Positions 1 to 6,559 of a stretch of 64,000 bases of DNA are shown one piece after another. Each line of letters opens with the position of its first letter. Positions within the stretch are counted from its first letter, which is position 1. The notes under the pieces are model-generated. The model was not told the DNA's origin. It saw only the letters and a program-made list of their open reading frames with translations, and made no database searches. A program made the position numbers and the translations under genes. This DNA comes from Paenibacillus_AQ nitricinens (lineage in GTDB: Bacteria; Bacillota; Bacilli; Paenibacillales; Paenibacillaceae), in the NCBI RefSeq assembly GCF_052056485.1, contig NZ_CP183948.1, positions 3,224,001 to 3,288,000 on the forward strand, in the 5' to 3' direction.

Positions 1-540
1 GAGAAGAGCGAGCTGTTCCTTGCTGAAGTACATCGTGTAACTGAAGAAACCATTCGAGCTACAGGAATTCCTTTCAGTTTCCTTCGTAACAACTGGTATA
101 TGGAAAATGAGGTTGGATCGATTCAAGGTGCAGTAGCAGGTGCTCCATGGGTAACTTCTGCTGGGAGTGGTAAGGTTGGCTGGGCTGCACGAGGCGATTA
201 TGCAGAAGCTGCCGCAAATGTTCTGACAGGGGAAGGACATGAGAATACGGTCTATGAATTGTCTGGCAAGCCTTTAACACAAGATGAGTTGACAAAGATT
301 ATAGGTGACGTAATCGGTAAAGAAATCAAAGTGATGCAAGTTGATGACGAAGCTTATGCGAAAATTATGGCTGAGGTCGGTGTACCAGAAGCTGCACTGC
401 CAATTGTTGTTGCGATTCAGCGTGGTATTCGTGAAGGATGGCTGGATATTGTAAGTGACGATCTGGAGAAAGTATTGAGTCGTCCTGTCACTCCGTTAGC
501 GGATGTCATTCGTGATTTAGTAAATAGTCTGCAAGCTTAA
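1..540 (+). CDS. NmrA/SDR-type NAD(P)-dependent oxidoreductase, 3' part
   Basis: The reading frame is open from the first base of the window, so this is the C-terminal ~179 residues of a gene that begins upstream. The stretch FLRNNWYMEN followed by a threading region and the closing helices resembles the QorB/YtfG-like branch of NmrA proteins, which are atypical short-chain dehydrogenases that reduce quinones or sense NADP. The Rossmann nucleotide-binding motif would lie upstream and cannot be seen, so cofactor and activity are inferred only from this C-terminal half. A hairpin terminator follows 20 bases after the stop, so it ends its transcription unit. The exact substrate is unknown. Confidence 0.75.
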   Translation, partial: EKSELFLAEVHRVTEETIRATGIPFSFLRNNWYMENEVGSIQGAVAGAPWVTSAGSGKVGWAARGDYAEAAANVLTGEGHENTVYELSGKPLTQDELTKIIGDVIGKEIKVMQVDDEAYAKIMAEVGVPEAALPIVVAIQRGIREGWLDIVSDDLEKVLSRPVTPLADVIRDLVNSLQA

Positions 541-560
541 ATAATATATCAAGATTAAAG

Positions 561-597
561 GCCTCTTCTTGGTGAATAACCAGAAGAGGCTTTTTTT
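561..597 (+). terminator. Rho-independent terminator
   Basis: GCCTCTTCT pairs with AGAAGAGGC around a short loop, followed by seven T. It closes the oxidoreductase gene. Confidence 0.85.
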
Positions 598-683
598 GTG
601 CATCGTTAATATCAATGATAAAGGTTTCGTGAAAATTCACTATTATAACGTGGCTTCTGTCAGATCTCATGTTAATGTAATAA

Positions 684-692
684 TGATATAAT
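684..692 (+). promoter_or_regulatory. Putative extended -10 promoter for the CueP-like gene
   Basis: TGATATAAT is an extended -10 element (TG-N-TATAAT) 67 bases before the start codon. No good -35 box is visible, which is tolerated with extended -10 promoters. Confidence 0.4.
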
Positions 693-758
693 AGGAAACA
701 TATGTGAACTATTGGTGTTATGAGAATGATTGAATCGAAGAGAAGGGGTTGAATATTA

Positions 759-1307
759 ATGAGAACAAAAATCTGGATGGCTTCTGGTGCAGCAGTTGTA
801 GTTGTTTTAGGGGCAGTTTTATTTATGGGGGGAAACGATAATAAATCTCCTGCAGCAACCGATACAGCTAACGTTAAGCAATTGGTGCAGCAATATAGCT
901 CAAGCAGCATGAAAGACCTCTCTGCTTCCATCACTTCAGAGCAGCTCATTGTGACCGACAGCAACAATAAATCAACCAAATATGACTTGCCCAAAGATGA
1001 GTTTTTTGTTTCCATCGCACCATATGTTAAGAATACACACCCGTGTGCAACACATAGCTTGACCGGATGCCAAGGGGAATTAACAGAACAAGCGTTTAAT
1101 GTATATGTCGAGGACACTGAGGGCAACGTGATTGTGGATCAAACTATACAGTCTCAATCTAACGGCTTCATTGATCTTTGGTTACCTCGCGATAAGAAAT
1201 ATAATGTAACGATTGAACAGGATGGTGTAAAAGCGAAAGCCGCACTTTCCACTTTTAAGAGTGATAATACATGTGTAACGACCATGCAATTAGTAGAGAG
1301 TATCTAA
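759..1307 (+). CDS. CueP-family copper-binding protein
   Basis: A 182-residue exported protein with one N-terminal hydrophobic helix (residues 5-23) and no lipobox cysteine, so it is probably membrane-tethered or released outside the cell. The block FFVSIAPYV, the cysteines in HPC-x7-C (Cys96 and Cys104), GFIDLWLPRDK and the late Cys172 in DNTCVTTMQL match the CueP family. In Salmonella, CueP is a periplasmic copper protein whose three conserved cysteines bind the metal and which helps supply copper to superoxide dismutase. All three cysteines are present here. The start is supported by an AGAAGGGG ribosome site. It is monocistronic and no copper transporter lies beside it, so the copper role is inferred from the family. 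Confidence 0.8.
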   Translation: MRTKIWMASGAAVVVVLGAVLFMGGNDNKSPAATDTANVKQLVQQYSSSSMKDLSASITSEQLIVTDSNNKSTKYDLPKDEFFVSIAPYVKNTHPCATHSLTGCQGELTEQAFNVYVEDTEGNVIVDQTIQSQSNGFIDLWLPRDKKYNVTIEQDGVKAKAALSTFKSDNTCVTTMQLVESI

Positions 1308-1494
1308 GCACCAGAGACAGCGAAGTCGCTACTTTCTCTAAAAATTCCATATCAGGCCTGCCATTTATAATCCTTCCATTTCATGAAACCTTGATCTAAT
1401 AGGTTCAATTTATGGGAGTTTTTTTTATGCTTCTGCAAGAATATATAGGTTTTCAGGTATAGTTTATTTATAGTTATTTTCCACGTCTTGGAAA

Positions 1495-1503
1495 TGGTAT
1501 AAT
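1495..1503 (+). promoter_or_regulatory. Extended -10 promoter for the creatininase-family gene
   Basis: TGGTATAAT is a perfect TG-N-TATAAT element. Transcription would start near 1510, after the in-frame ATG at 1507. This is one reason to prefer the downstream start at 1546. Confidence 0.55.
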
Positions 1504-1545
1504 CTGATGGATATCAAGATTCGAGCTTTTATAGGGAGTGCTATT

Positions 1546-2301
1546 ATGCTTAGTTTTAAGAATACAACATTGGAATTATCTAATAGTGGGATTGATACAG
1601 TTGTTCTATCAGTAGGGGCAACGGAGCAATTTGGACCCAGTTTACCTATGCATTTGGATACGCTTATTGCAGAGTTATATGCAGATGCTTACGGGAGAGA
1701 ATTAAATGCTTACGTGTTACCTACTTTACCGTTCAATACCTCTGAAGAACATGCGAATTTCAAAGGAACGGTTACAGTAAGTCCAATTATTTTAACAACC
1801 ATGTTAGAAGAAATTATTTGTAATTTAATAAGACAAGGCTTTAGAAAGTTCTTGGTATGTACAGGACATGGTGGATCCTATTGGGAGGGAGCATTTGTTA
1901 AACAAATCAACTATAAGTACCCTCAGATTATTTTAATTACCGCAAATCATAATAATCATAATGCATGGGATGAGGCCGTTGAAGCGGCAGGCTTAGAAAA
2001 TTTAAATGAGATGCATGGGGGATTATTATCCGTTTGTACTGCTATGTGGCTCTGTCCTGAGTTGGTTAAGATCAATTCAATGGGCTCAGATATCCCTTCA
2101 GAAAACCGGATGTATGCAGATTATTTAGGATGGGAAAAGTTAACACAGGATGGTTGTTGGGGAAAGTTTGAAGAAGGAAATTATACTAACGAAGAACTAG
2201 CTGAAAAAGGTAAAGTATTTTGGAATACATTCATTCAAAAAAGAACTCAAGGCTTACGAGAAATCCTTGAAGAAGGGTATCGTCGAAAAACTCAAGGGTG
2301 A
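1546..2301 (+). CDS. Divergent creatininase-family amidohydrolase-like protein
   Basis: A 251-residue protein of the creatininase/MftE fold, a metal-dependent amidohydrolase family. The start at 1546 has an AGGGAG site 7 bases upstream; the in-frame ATG at 1507 has none and sits at the expected transcription start. Family landmarks are GATEQFGPSLPMHLD (Glu27, Asp38) and GHGGS (His108). In ordinary members the first motif reads E-x-H-G, and that His is a metal ligand; here it is Phe29. The later HAG-x-x-E region is also altered (MHGGLLS). Metal binding and catalysis may therefore be changed or lost. The gene is followed 51 bases later by a DinB-fold gene, possibly in one transcript. The substrate is unknown. 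Confidence 0.7.
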   Translation: MLSFKNTTLELSNSGIDTVVLSVGATEQFGPSLPMHLDTLIAELYADAYGRELNAYVLPTLPFNTSEEHANFKGTVTVSPIILTTMLEEIICNLIRQGFRKFLVCTGHGGSYWEGAFVKQINYKYPQIILITANHNNHNAWDEAVEAAGLENLNEMHGGLLSVCTAMWLCPELVKINSMGSDIPSENRMYADYLGWEKLTQDGCWGKFEEGNYTNEELAEKGKVFWNTFIQKRTQGLREILEEGYRRKTQG

Positions 2302-2352
2302 TGCTCTATGATAAACTTAGTGGGTACTTCATTTTTGAGAGGAGATAGAGGA

Positions 2353-2853
2353 ATGGATAAAGATCTGATTATTGGGGATGTCTTGCAGGAGTTAGCAGGT
2401 ACGCGTCGTATGCTGGAGAAGCTGACGCAGGAGCATATGACATGGAAACCACACGAAAAGTCAATGAGTCTCGGTGGGCTATCCACACATCTCGTCAATC
2501 TGCTAAACTGGCAATCAGCCATTCTTCTTCACTCGGAGTTTGATTTAGCATCTGTATCATATCGTCGAGAAGCGCTGGAGAGCCCAGCCGCAGTTCTGCA
2601 AGAGTTCGACATGAGAGCTCACGAGATCGAAAAATTAATAGCTGATAGCAATGTAGAGACACTTGGTGAGGAGTGGACACTGCGTAATGGCACAGCGGTT
2701 ATCCGCCGTCAGACACGGGCAGTCGCGCTTCGTACCATCGGATTGAATCACATGATTCACCACCGGGCACAGCTTGGGGTATATTTCCGACTTCTAAATA
2801 TACCAGTTCCGGGCCTTTACGGCCCCTCGGCAGATGAATTAGCGAACGCCTAA
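2353..2853 (+). CDS. DinB-superfamily putative metal-dependent protein
   Basis: A 166-residue four-helix-bundle protein of the DinB/YfiT superfamily, recognised from the pattern W-x-P...STHLVNLLNW...LNHMIHHRAQLGVYFRLLNIPVP. The three histidines expected to bind a divalent metal are His46, His133 and His137. Members include bacillithiol or mycothiol transferases and many proteins of unknown role; nothing here fixes the substrate. The start at 2353 is preferred over the in-frame ATG at 2308 because GAGGAGATAGAGG lies just before it. It probably shares a transcript with the creatininase-like gene. No clear terminator follows; the next transcription unit begins about 36 bases downstream. Confidence 0.8.
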   Translation: MDKDLIIGDVLQELAGTRRMLEKLTQEHMTWKPHEKSMSLGGLSTHLVNLLNWQSAILLHSEFDLASVSYRREALESPAAVLQEFDMRAHEIEKLIADSNVETLGEEWTLRNGTAVIRRQTRAVALRTIGLNHMIHHRAQLGVYFRLLNIPVPGLYGPSADELANA

Positions 2854-2888
2854 CGAATGAATTTCTTAATGCGTTAAGGATCGGAAAG

Positions 2889-2917
2889 TTGAAAAAAACA
2901 AATCGGCATGATAACAT
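2889..2917 (+). promoter_or_regulatory. Putative sigma-A promoter of the ABC-F leader
   Basis: TTGAAA and TAACAT are separated by 17 bases. Transcription would start near 2924, giving a leader of about 245 bases before the ABC-F start codon. Confidence 0.5.
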
Positions 2918-2929
2918 GGATACAAATTA

Positions 2930-2986
2930 ATGATCGGAGTTGAAAAGTATAGTGTAGTAATTATTCTTGCGACACATGATGAATAA
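2930..2986 (+). CDS. Possible leader peptide of the ABC-F attenuator
   Basis: A short frame of 18 codons (MIGVEKYSVVIILATHDE) begins near the predicted transcript start and runs across the first arm of the leader (2954-2970). A ribosome stalled here by a drug would keep that arm open, which is what a ribosome-mediated attenuator needs. The ribosome site is weak, so this is only a candidate. A second overlapping frame (2976-3077, 33 codons starting MMNKTTK) crosses the second arm and is an equally possible leader. Neither can be chosen from sequence alone. Confidence 0.3.
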   Translation: MIGVEKYSVVIILATHDE

Positions 2987-3135
2987 AACAACAAAAACGG
3001 TTTATTTCGTTTGTTTTATTTTTTGTATGCAAGAAAGTTACTACTTCTTTTCACTCGAACAATATATCCTTATCTAACTCCATTAGGGGCTAGATTTGCT
3101 GTATTTATTTGAGTCACAAGAAAGTAACTTTCTTG
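2954..3135 (+). promoter_or_regulatory. Transcription attenuator leader with alternative helices
   Basis: This fills most of the 316-base gap before the ABC-F gene. Arm 1 (2954-2970) can pair with arm 2 (3029-3044, GCAAGAAAGTTACTAC) with a small bulge. Arm 2 can instead pair perfectly over 12 bases (3030-3041) with 3124-3135. That second pairing uses the descending side of the terminator stem and so would prevent termination. A further AT-rich hairpin (2982-2991 with 3011-3020) lies between arms 1 and 2. This is the layout of antibiotic-induced attenuators upstream of ABC-F and erm genes: stalling on a leader frees arm 2, which then disarms the terminator. Confidence 0.75.
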
Positions 3136-3150
3136 TGGCTTTTATTTTTT
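3112..3150 (+). terminator. Leader terminator ahead of the ABC-F gene
   Basis: A 13-bp stem with a three-base loop (3112-3124 with 3128-3140), containing a single G-T pair, is followed by a T-rich run. It lies only 20 bases before the ABC-F start, so by default it would stop transcription before the gene. Confidence 0.88.
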
Positions 3151-3169
3151 TATACAGGAGGATACTTAT

Positions 3170-4648
3170 ATGTCATTAATAAATGTTACCAATCTAACCT
3201 TTGCCTATGAAGGCAGCTACGATAACATCTTTGAGAATGTTAACTTTCAAATCGATACGGATTGGAAATTAGGATTTACCGGAAGAAACGGTAGAGGAAA
3301 GACCACCTTTTTGAGTTTATTACTAGGAAAATATGAATACAGCGGAAATATCTCTGCGCATGTCAGTTTTGAATATTTCCCTTTTCAAGTGGATAACAAG
3401 GAGCTTAATACTCTGGATGTGATCTGCGGGATTTTCCCGGAATATGTTCATTGGAAATTACTGCGTGAACTTTCATTATTAAAGGTGTCTGAAGATGTGT
3501 TATATCGGCCCTTTGACTCATTGTCTAACGGAGAGCAGACGAAAGTGCTGTTAGCCACGCTCTTCATTAAGGAAAATAGCTTCCTATTGATCGATGAACC
3601 TACCAATCATTTAGACATGACGGCAAGAAAGCTGGTCAGTGATTATCTCAATACGAAAAGTGGATATATTCTGGTCTCTCATGACAGATCTTTTCTTGAT
3701 AATTGTGTAGACCATATTTTGTCTATAAATAAGACGAATATAGAAATTCAAAAAGGCAATTTTTCAAGCTGGTGGGAGAATAAAGTCAGACAAGATAACT
3801 TTGAGCTGGCAGAGGACGAGAAACTCAGAAGAGATATTAAACGCTTATCTGCTTCTTCTAAACGGACAGGCAACTGGTCACATGAAGTGGAAAAAACAAA
3901 AAACGGAACGAGAAATTCCGGCTCAAAGGTAGATAAAGGCTACATTGGACACAAGGCCGCTAAAATGATGAAACGCTCTAAAGCCATTGAGCAAAGACAA
4001 AATTCTGCGATCAACGAAAAGTCTAAGCTTCTTAAAAATATCGAAAATTCTGAGAACCTAGAGATTACACGGCTTGACTATCATAAACGTCAACTTGCTG
4101 AGCTAGACAATATTTCGATTTTTTACGGTGAAAAAAAGGTTTGTTCAGACGTAAGCTTCACAATCGAGCAGGGTGAGCGTATTGCTCTGTCGGGTAAAAA
4201 CGGCTCAGGTAAATCAAGTATCATCAAATTGATGTGTGGTGAGGATATAGATTTCACAGGCACTCTCACAAAGGATAATCAGCTTATCATTTCCTACGTA
4301 TCCCAAGACACCTCTAATCTTCAGGGGAATCTAACGGATTATGCCAGAGACAACGGAATCGATGAAAGTCTGTTTAAATCTATTCTACGAAAGCTTGATT
4401 TTTCTAGAATCCAATTTGATAAAGATATATCCACTTACAGTGGTGGTCAAAAGAAAAAAGTACTGATTGCCAAAAGTCTTAGTGAGAAAGCTCATTTGTA
4501 CATTTGGGATGAACCGCTTAATTTTATTGATGTCATTTCACGTATGCAGATTGAAGAGCTGTTGCTTGAATACACGCCAACTCTTGTTTTTGTGGAGCAT
4601 GATCGGGAATTTTGCAACAATGTTGCTACGAAAATCGTTGAACTTTAA
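3170..4648 (+). CDS. Lsa-type ABC-F ribosomal protection protein
   Basis: A 492-residue protein with two ATP-binding domains and no membrane segment, typical of antibiotic-resistance ABC-F proteins. Domain 1 has Walker A GRNGRGKTT (Lys44), signature LSNGEQ and Walker B IDEPTNHLD (Glu143). Domain 2 has GKNGSGKSS (Lys348), YSGGQ and WDEPLNFID (Glu448). The charged linker between them (about residues 195-305) is the part that reaches the peptidyl-transferase centre in this family. The opening residues and the WDEPLN motif resemble Lsa proteins, which protect ribosomes from lincosamides, pleuromutilins and streptogramin A. The drug range here is inferred. An AGGAGG site precedes the ATG. The attenuator upstream supports drug-inducible expression. 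Confidence 0.85.
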   Translation: MSLINVTNLTFAYEGSYDNIFENVNFQIDTDWKLGFTGRNGRGKTTFLSLLLGKYEYSGNISAHVSFEYFPFQVDNKELNTLDVICGIFPEYVHWKLLRELSLLKVSEDVLYRPFDSLSNGEQTKVLLATLFIKENSFLLIDEPTNHLDMTARKLVSDYLNTKSGYILVSHDRSFLDNCVDHILSINKTNIEIQKGNFSSWWENKVRQDNFELAEDEKLRRDIKRLSASSKRTGNWSHEVEKTKNGTRNSGSKVDKGYIGHKAAKMMKRSKAIEQRQNSAINEKSKLLKNIENSENLEITRLDYHKRQLAELDNISIFYGEKKVCSDVSFTIEQGERIALSGKNGSGKSSIIKLMCGEDIDFTGTLTKDNQLIISYVSQDTSNLQGNLTDYARDNGIDESLFKSILRKLDFSRIQFDKDISTYSGGQKKKVLIAKSLSEKAHLYIWDEPLNFIDVISRMQIEELLLEYTPTLVFVEHDREFCNNVATKIVEL

Positions 4649-4672
4649 TACAAATGAAGAAATGAAGGGGAA

Positions 4673-4701
4673 GTCGACAGAGTTTATCTGTCGGCTTTTT
4701 T
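4673..4701 (+). terminator. Rho-independent terminator
   Basis: GTCGACAGA pairs with TCTGTCGGC around a five-base loop, followed by six T. It ends the ABC-F gene. Confidence 0.88.
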
Positions 4702-4869
4702 GTATTATTTTACAAACGCTGCGCATTTAAAAAAGCAAGTTAATATCCCCCTATAAAAGTTATGGATTACCTCCGTGCAATCCTAACTCGTGTCGAGTAC
4801 TATGAAACTAAAGACTATAATTTCCAAAAGAAATTGTTGTACATCCAAGTGAGTCAGGAGGGAGATCAG

Positions 4870-6498
4870 ATGCTTAGTGTACTTATAGTGGATGATGAAT
4901 ATGAGATTCGTGAAGGATTGCGGAATCGCTTTCATTGGGAAAATTACAATATTACAGAGGTTCTTGTTGCGGATGATGGTGATGTGGCTTTACGTACGGC
5001 ACTTGAGATCAGGCCCGCTCTGATTATTACAGATATCAAGATGAACCGCATGTCTGGTCTGGAATTCCTTAGCGCCTTATCTGCCGAAGAGGAGTATAAG
5101 CCTGAGAAGATTATTGTAAGTGGTTATGATGATTTTGAACTGGTCAAGCAGGCCATGAAAATAGGGGTATGCGATTATATTTTGAAACCAATTAATTTGG
5201 ATGAACTAGGTAAAATGGTAGATAAATCGATAGAGAACATCAATAAAAAGGAGATGGATCATCGGAACCGGCAAATGCTTAAGAATCAGGCGGTCTTCGC
5301 CATCTCCACAATGCGCGAGGAATTATTAAAGGAAATGATTGAGCAGGTTTATGACCCTAATCTTGAAATGCGTAGATACCACCGTCTTCAAACATTGGAG
5401 CTTGAATGGATGCTAAAGGAGCCCACGATGTTGATTGTCGTTGAGGCTGATAATTTAAAAGCGATAGAGAATAAAAATCCGCATGAGAAGGAACTGATTC
5501 TATTCGGGATTAGTAATGTGTTACATCAGACGCTTGAAGAGGAATACGCCCATCCTTCTGCTCTCTATAAGGACCGTTATAACCGCTGGATTATTGTGCT
5601 GGGGAGCCTTTCGCAGGAGCATTCGGATATCGCACAGGGCATGGCACAGCTCTTCATTCAAAGAATCAATGATTTTGTCAAAATCACTGCTAGTGCAGGA
5701 ATGCTGACTAAACCGGGCAATACAAGAAACTTGCACCATATGTATATTGAGGCTGTAAGTGTAATGGAGCAAAAGGCGGTTTATGGGGGTAACAGATTAT
5801 TCACTGAGCAAGGACTATTTTACGACGGTGAGAGTGATAACTTGTCACTTCAGAACCCGGAAGAAATGCTTGATTTGGTTCGATATGGTTCGGATGATGA
5901 TATAACAAAAGCGATGGATAACTTCATAGAGATGATACAGTCTTGGCATCTTACACAACTAAGGGATATCCAGCAGAAAATTTTCGAATGGCTGTTCGAA
6001 GTGTTCCGGCGGGGAGCGGAGGGAACCGTTCTTAAGAGTTGGAAAAATAATCCTATCGCAGTTTGGGAGCTGTTGGAGCAATACGATACTCTGCAGGCGC
6101 TTCGTGAACAAACAGAGATCTTTCTGCATGAGATTGCTGCCGACTTTCGAAAGCTTTCGCATACACCCAGCCAAATTGTTAGCGAAGCTGAGAAGATTTT
6201 ACACCGTGATTATGCTGAAAGCCTAACGCTGCAAATTGTAGCTTCTGCGGTTCACGTAACTCCGGTTTGGCTTAGTAAGTTATTTAAGAAAGAACTGCAT
6301 ATGACCTTTCTCGAATACTTAACAGATATTCGTATTAAAAAGGCAAAAGAAATGCTATACGATGTGCAGTTTAAAATTTATCAAATTTCCTATCAGGTCG
6401 GCTACAAAGACCCGGTGCATTTCTCAAAGCTTTTCAAGAAACAGGTAGGCTGCACACCTAAGGATTTCAGAAGACAGCTTGGAATTGCTGAAGAATAA
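4870..6498 (+). CDS. YesN-type response regulator with AraC DNA-binding domain
   Basis: A 542-residue cytoplasmic regulator. The N-terminal receiver domain (1-120) has the acidic pair DDE at 8-10, the phosphorylation site Asp55 in ITDIKM, Ser84 and Lys106. A long middle region (about 130-420) separates it from a C-terminal AraC-type double helix-turn-helix (about 440-538). The start at 4870 is chosen because AGGAGGGA lies 5-6 bases upstream and it places the receiver at the N-terminus; the frame is open 36 codons further up without a ribosome site. Its likely partner is the YesM-type kinase at 9420, separated from it by a convergent alpha-mannosidase gene. It probably activates the importer and enzymes that follow. 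Confidence 0.88.
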   Translation: MLSVLIVDDEYEIREGLRNRFHWENYNITEVLVADDGDVALRTALEIRPALIITDIKMNRMSGLEFLSALSAEEEYKPEKIIVSGYDDFELVKQAMKIGVCDYILKPINLDELGKMVDKSIENINKKEMDHRNRQMLKNQAVFAISTMREELLKEMIEQVYDPNLEMRRYHRLQTLELEWMLKEPTMLIVVEADNLKAIENKNPHEKELILFGISNVLHQTLEEEYAHPSALYKDRYNRWIIVLGSLSQEHSDIAQGMAQLFIQRINDFVKITASAGMLTKPGNTRNLHHMYIEAVSVMEQKAVYGGNRLFTEQGLFYDGESDNLSLQNPEEMLDLVRYGSDDDITKAMDNFIEMIQSWHLTQLRDIQQKIFEWLFEVFRRGAEGTVLKSWKNNPIAVWELLEQYDTLQALREQTEIFLHEIAADFRKLSHTPSQIVSEAEKILHRDYAESLTLQIVASAVHVTPVWLSKLFKKELHMTFLEYLTDIRIKKAKEMLYDVQFKIYQISYQVGYKDPVHFSKLFKKQVGCTPKDFRRQLGIAEE

Positions 6499-6501
6499 AG
6501 A

Positions 6502-6541
6502 ATCCAGGCGACTCGGTTCAGTAGAATCGGGTTGCCTGGAT
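6502..6541. terminator. Hairpin between convergent genes
   Basis: ATCCAGGC and GCCTGGAT form the base of a long imperfect stem between the convergent regulator and mannosidase genes. There is no strong T run on either side, so its terminator role is uncertain. Confidence 0.45.
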
Positions 6542-6559
6542 ATTTACGAGTGTTAAGAC

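Noticed and set aside
1313..1430. Possible terminators after the CueP-like gene
   Set aside because: AGAGACAGCGA/TCGCTACTTTCTCT has no T run and AACCT/AGGTT is too short; neither is convincing enough to list.
4762..4869. 36-codon N-terminal extension of the response regulator
   Set aside because: No ribosome site precedes 4762, and a receiver domain normally begins at the very N-terminus, as it does from 4870.
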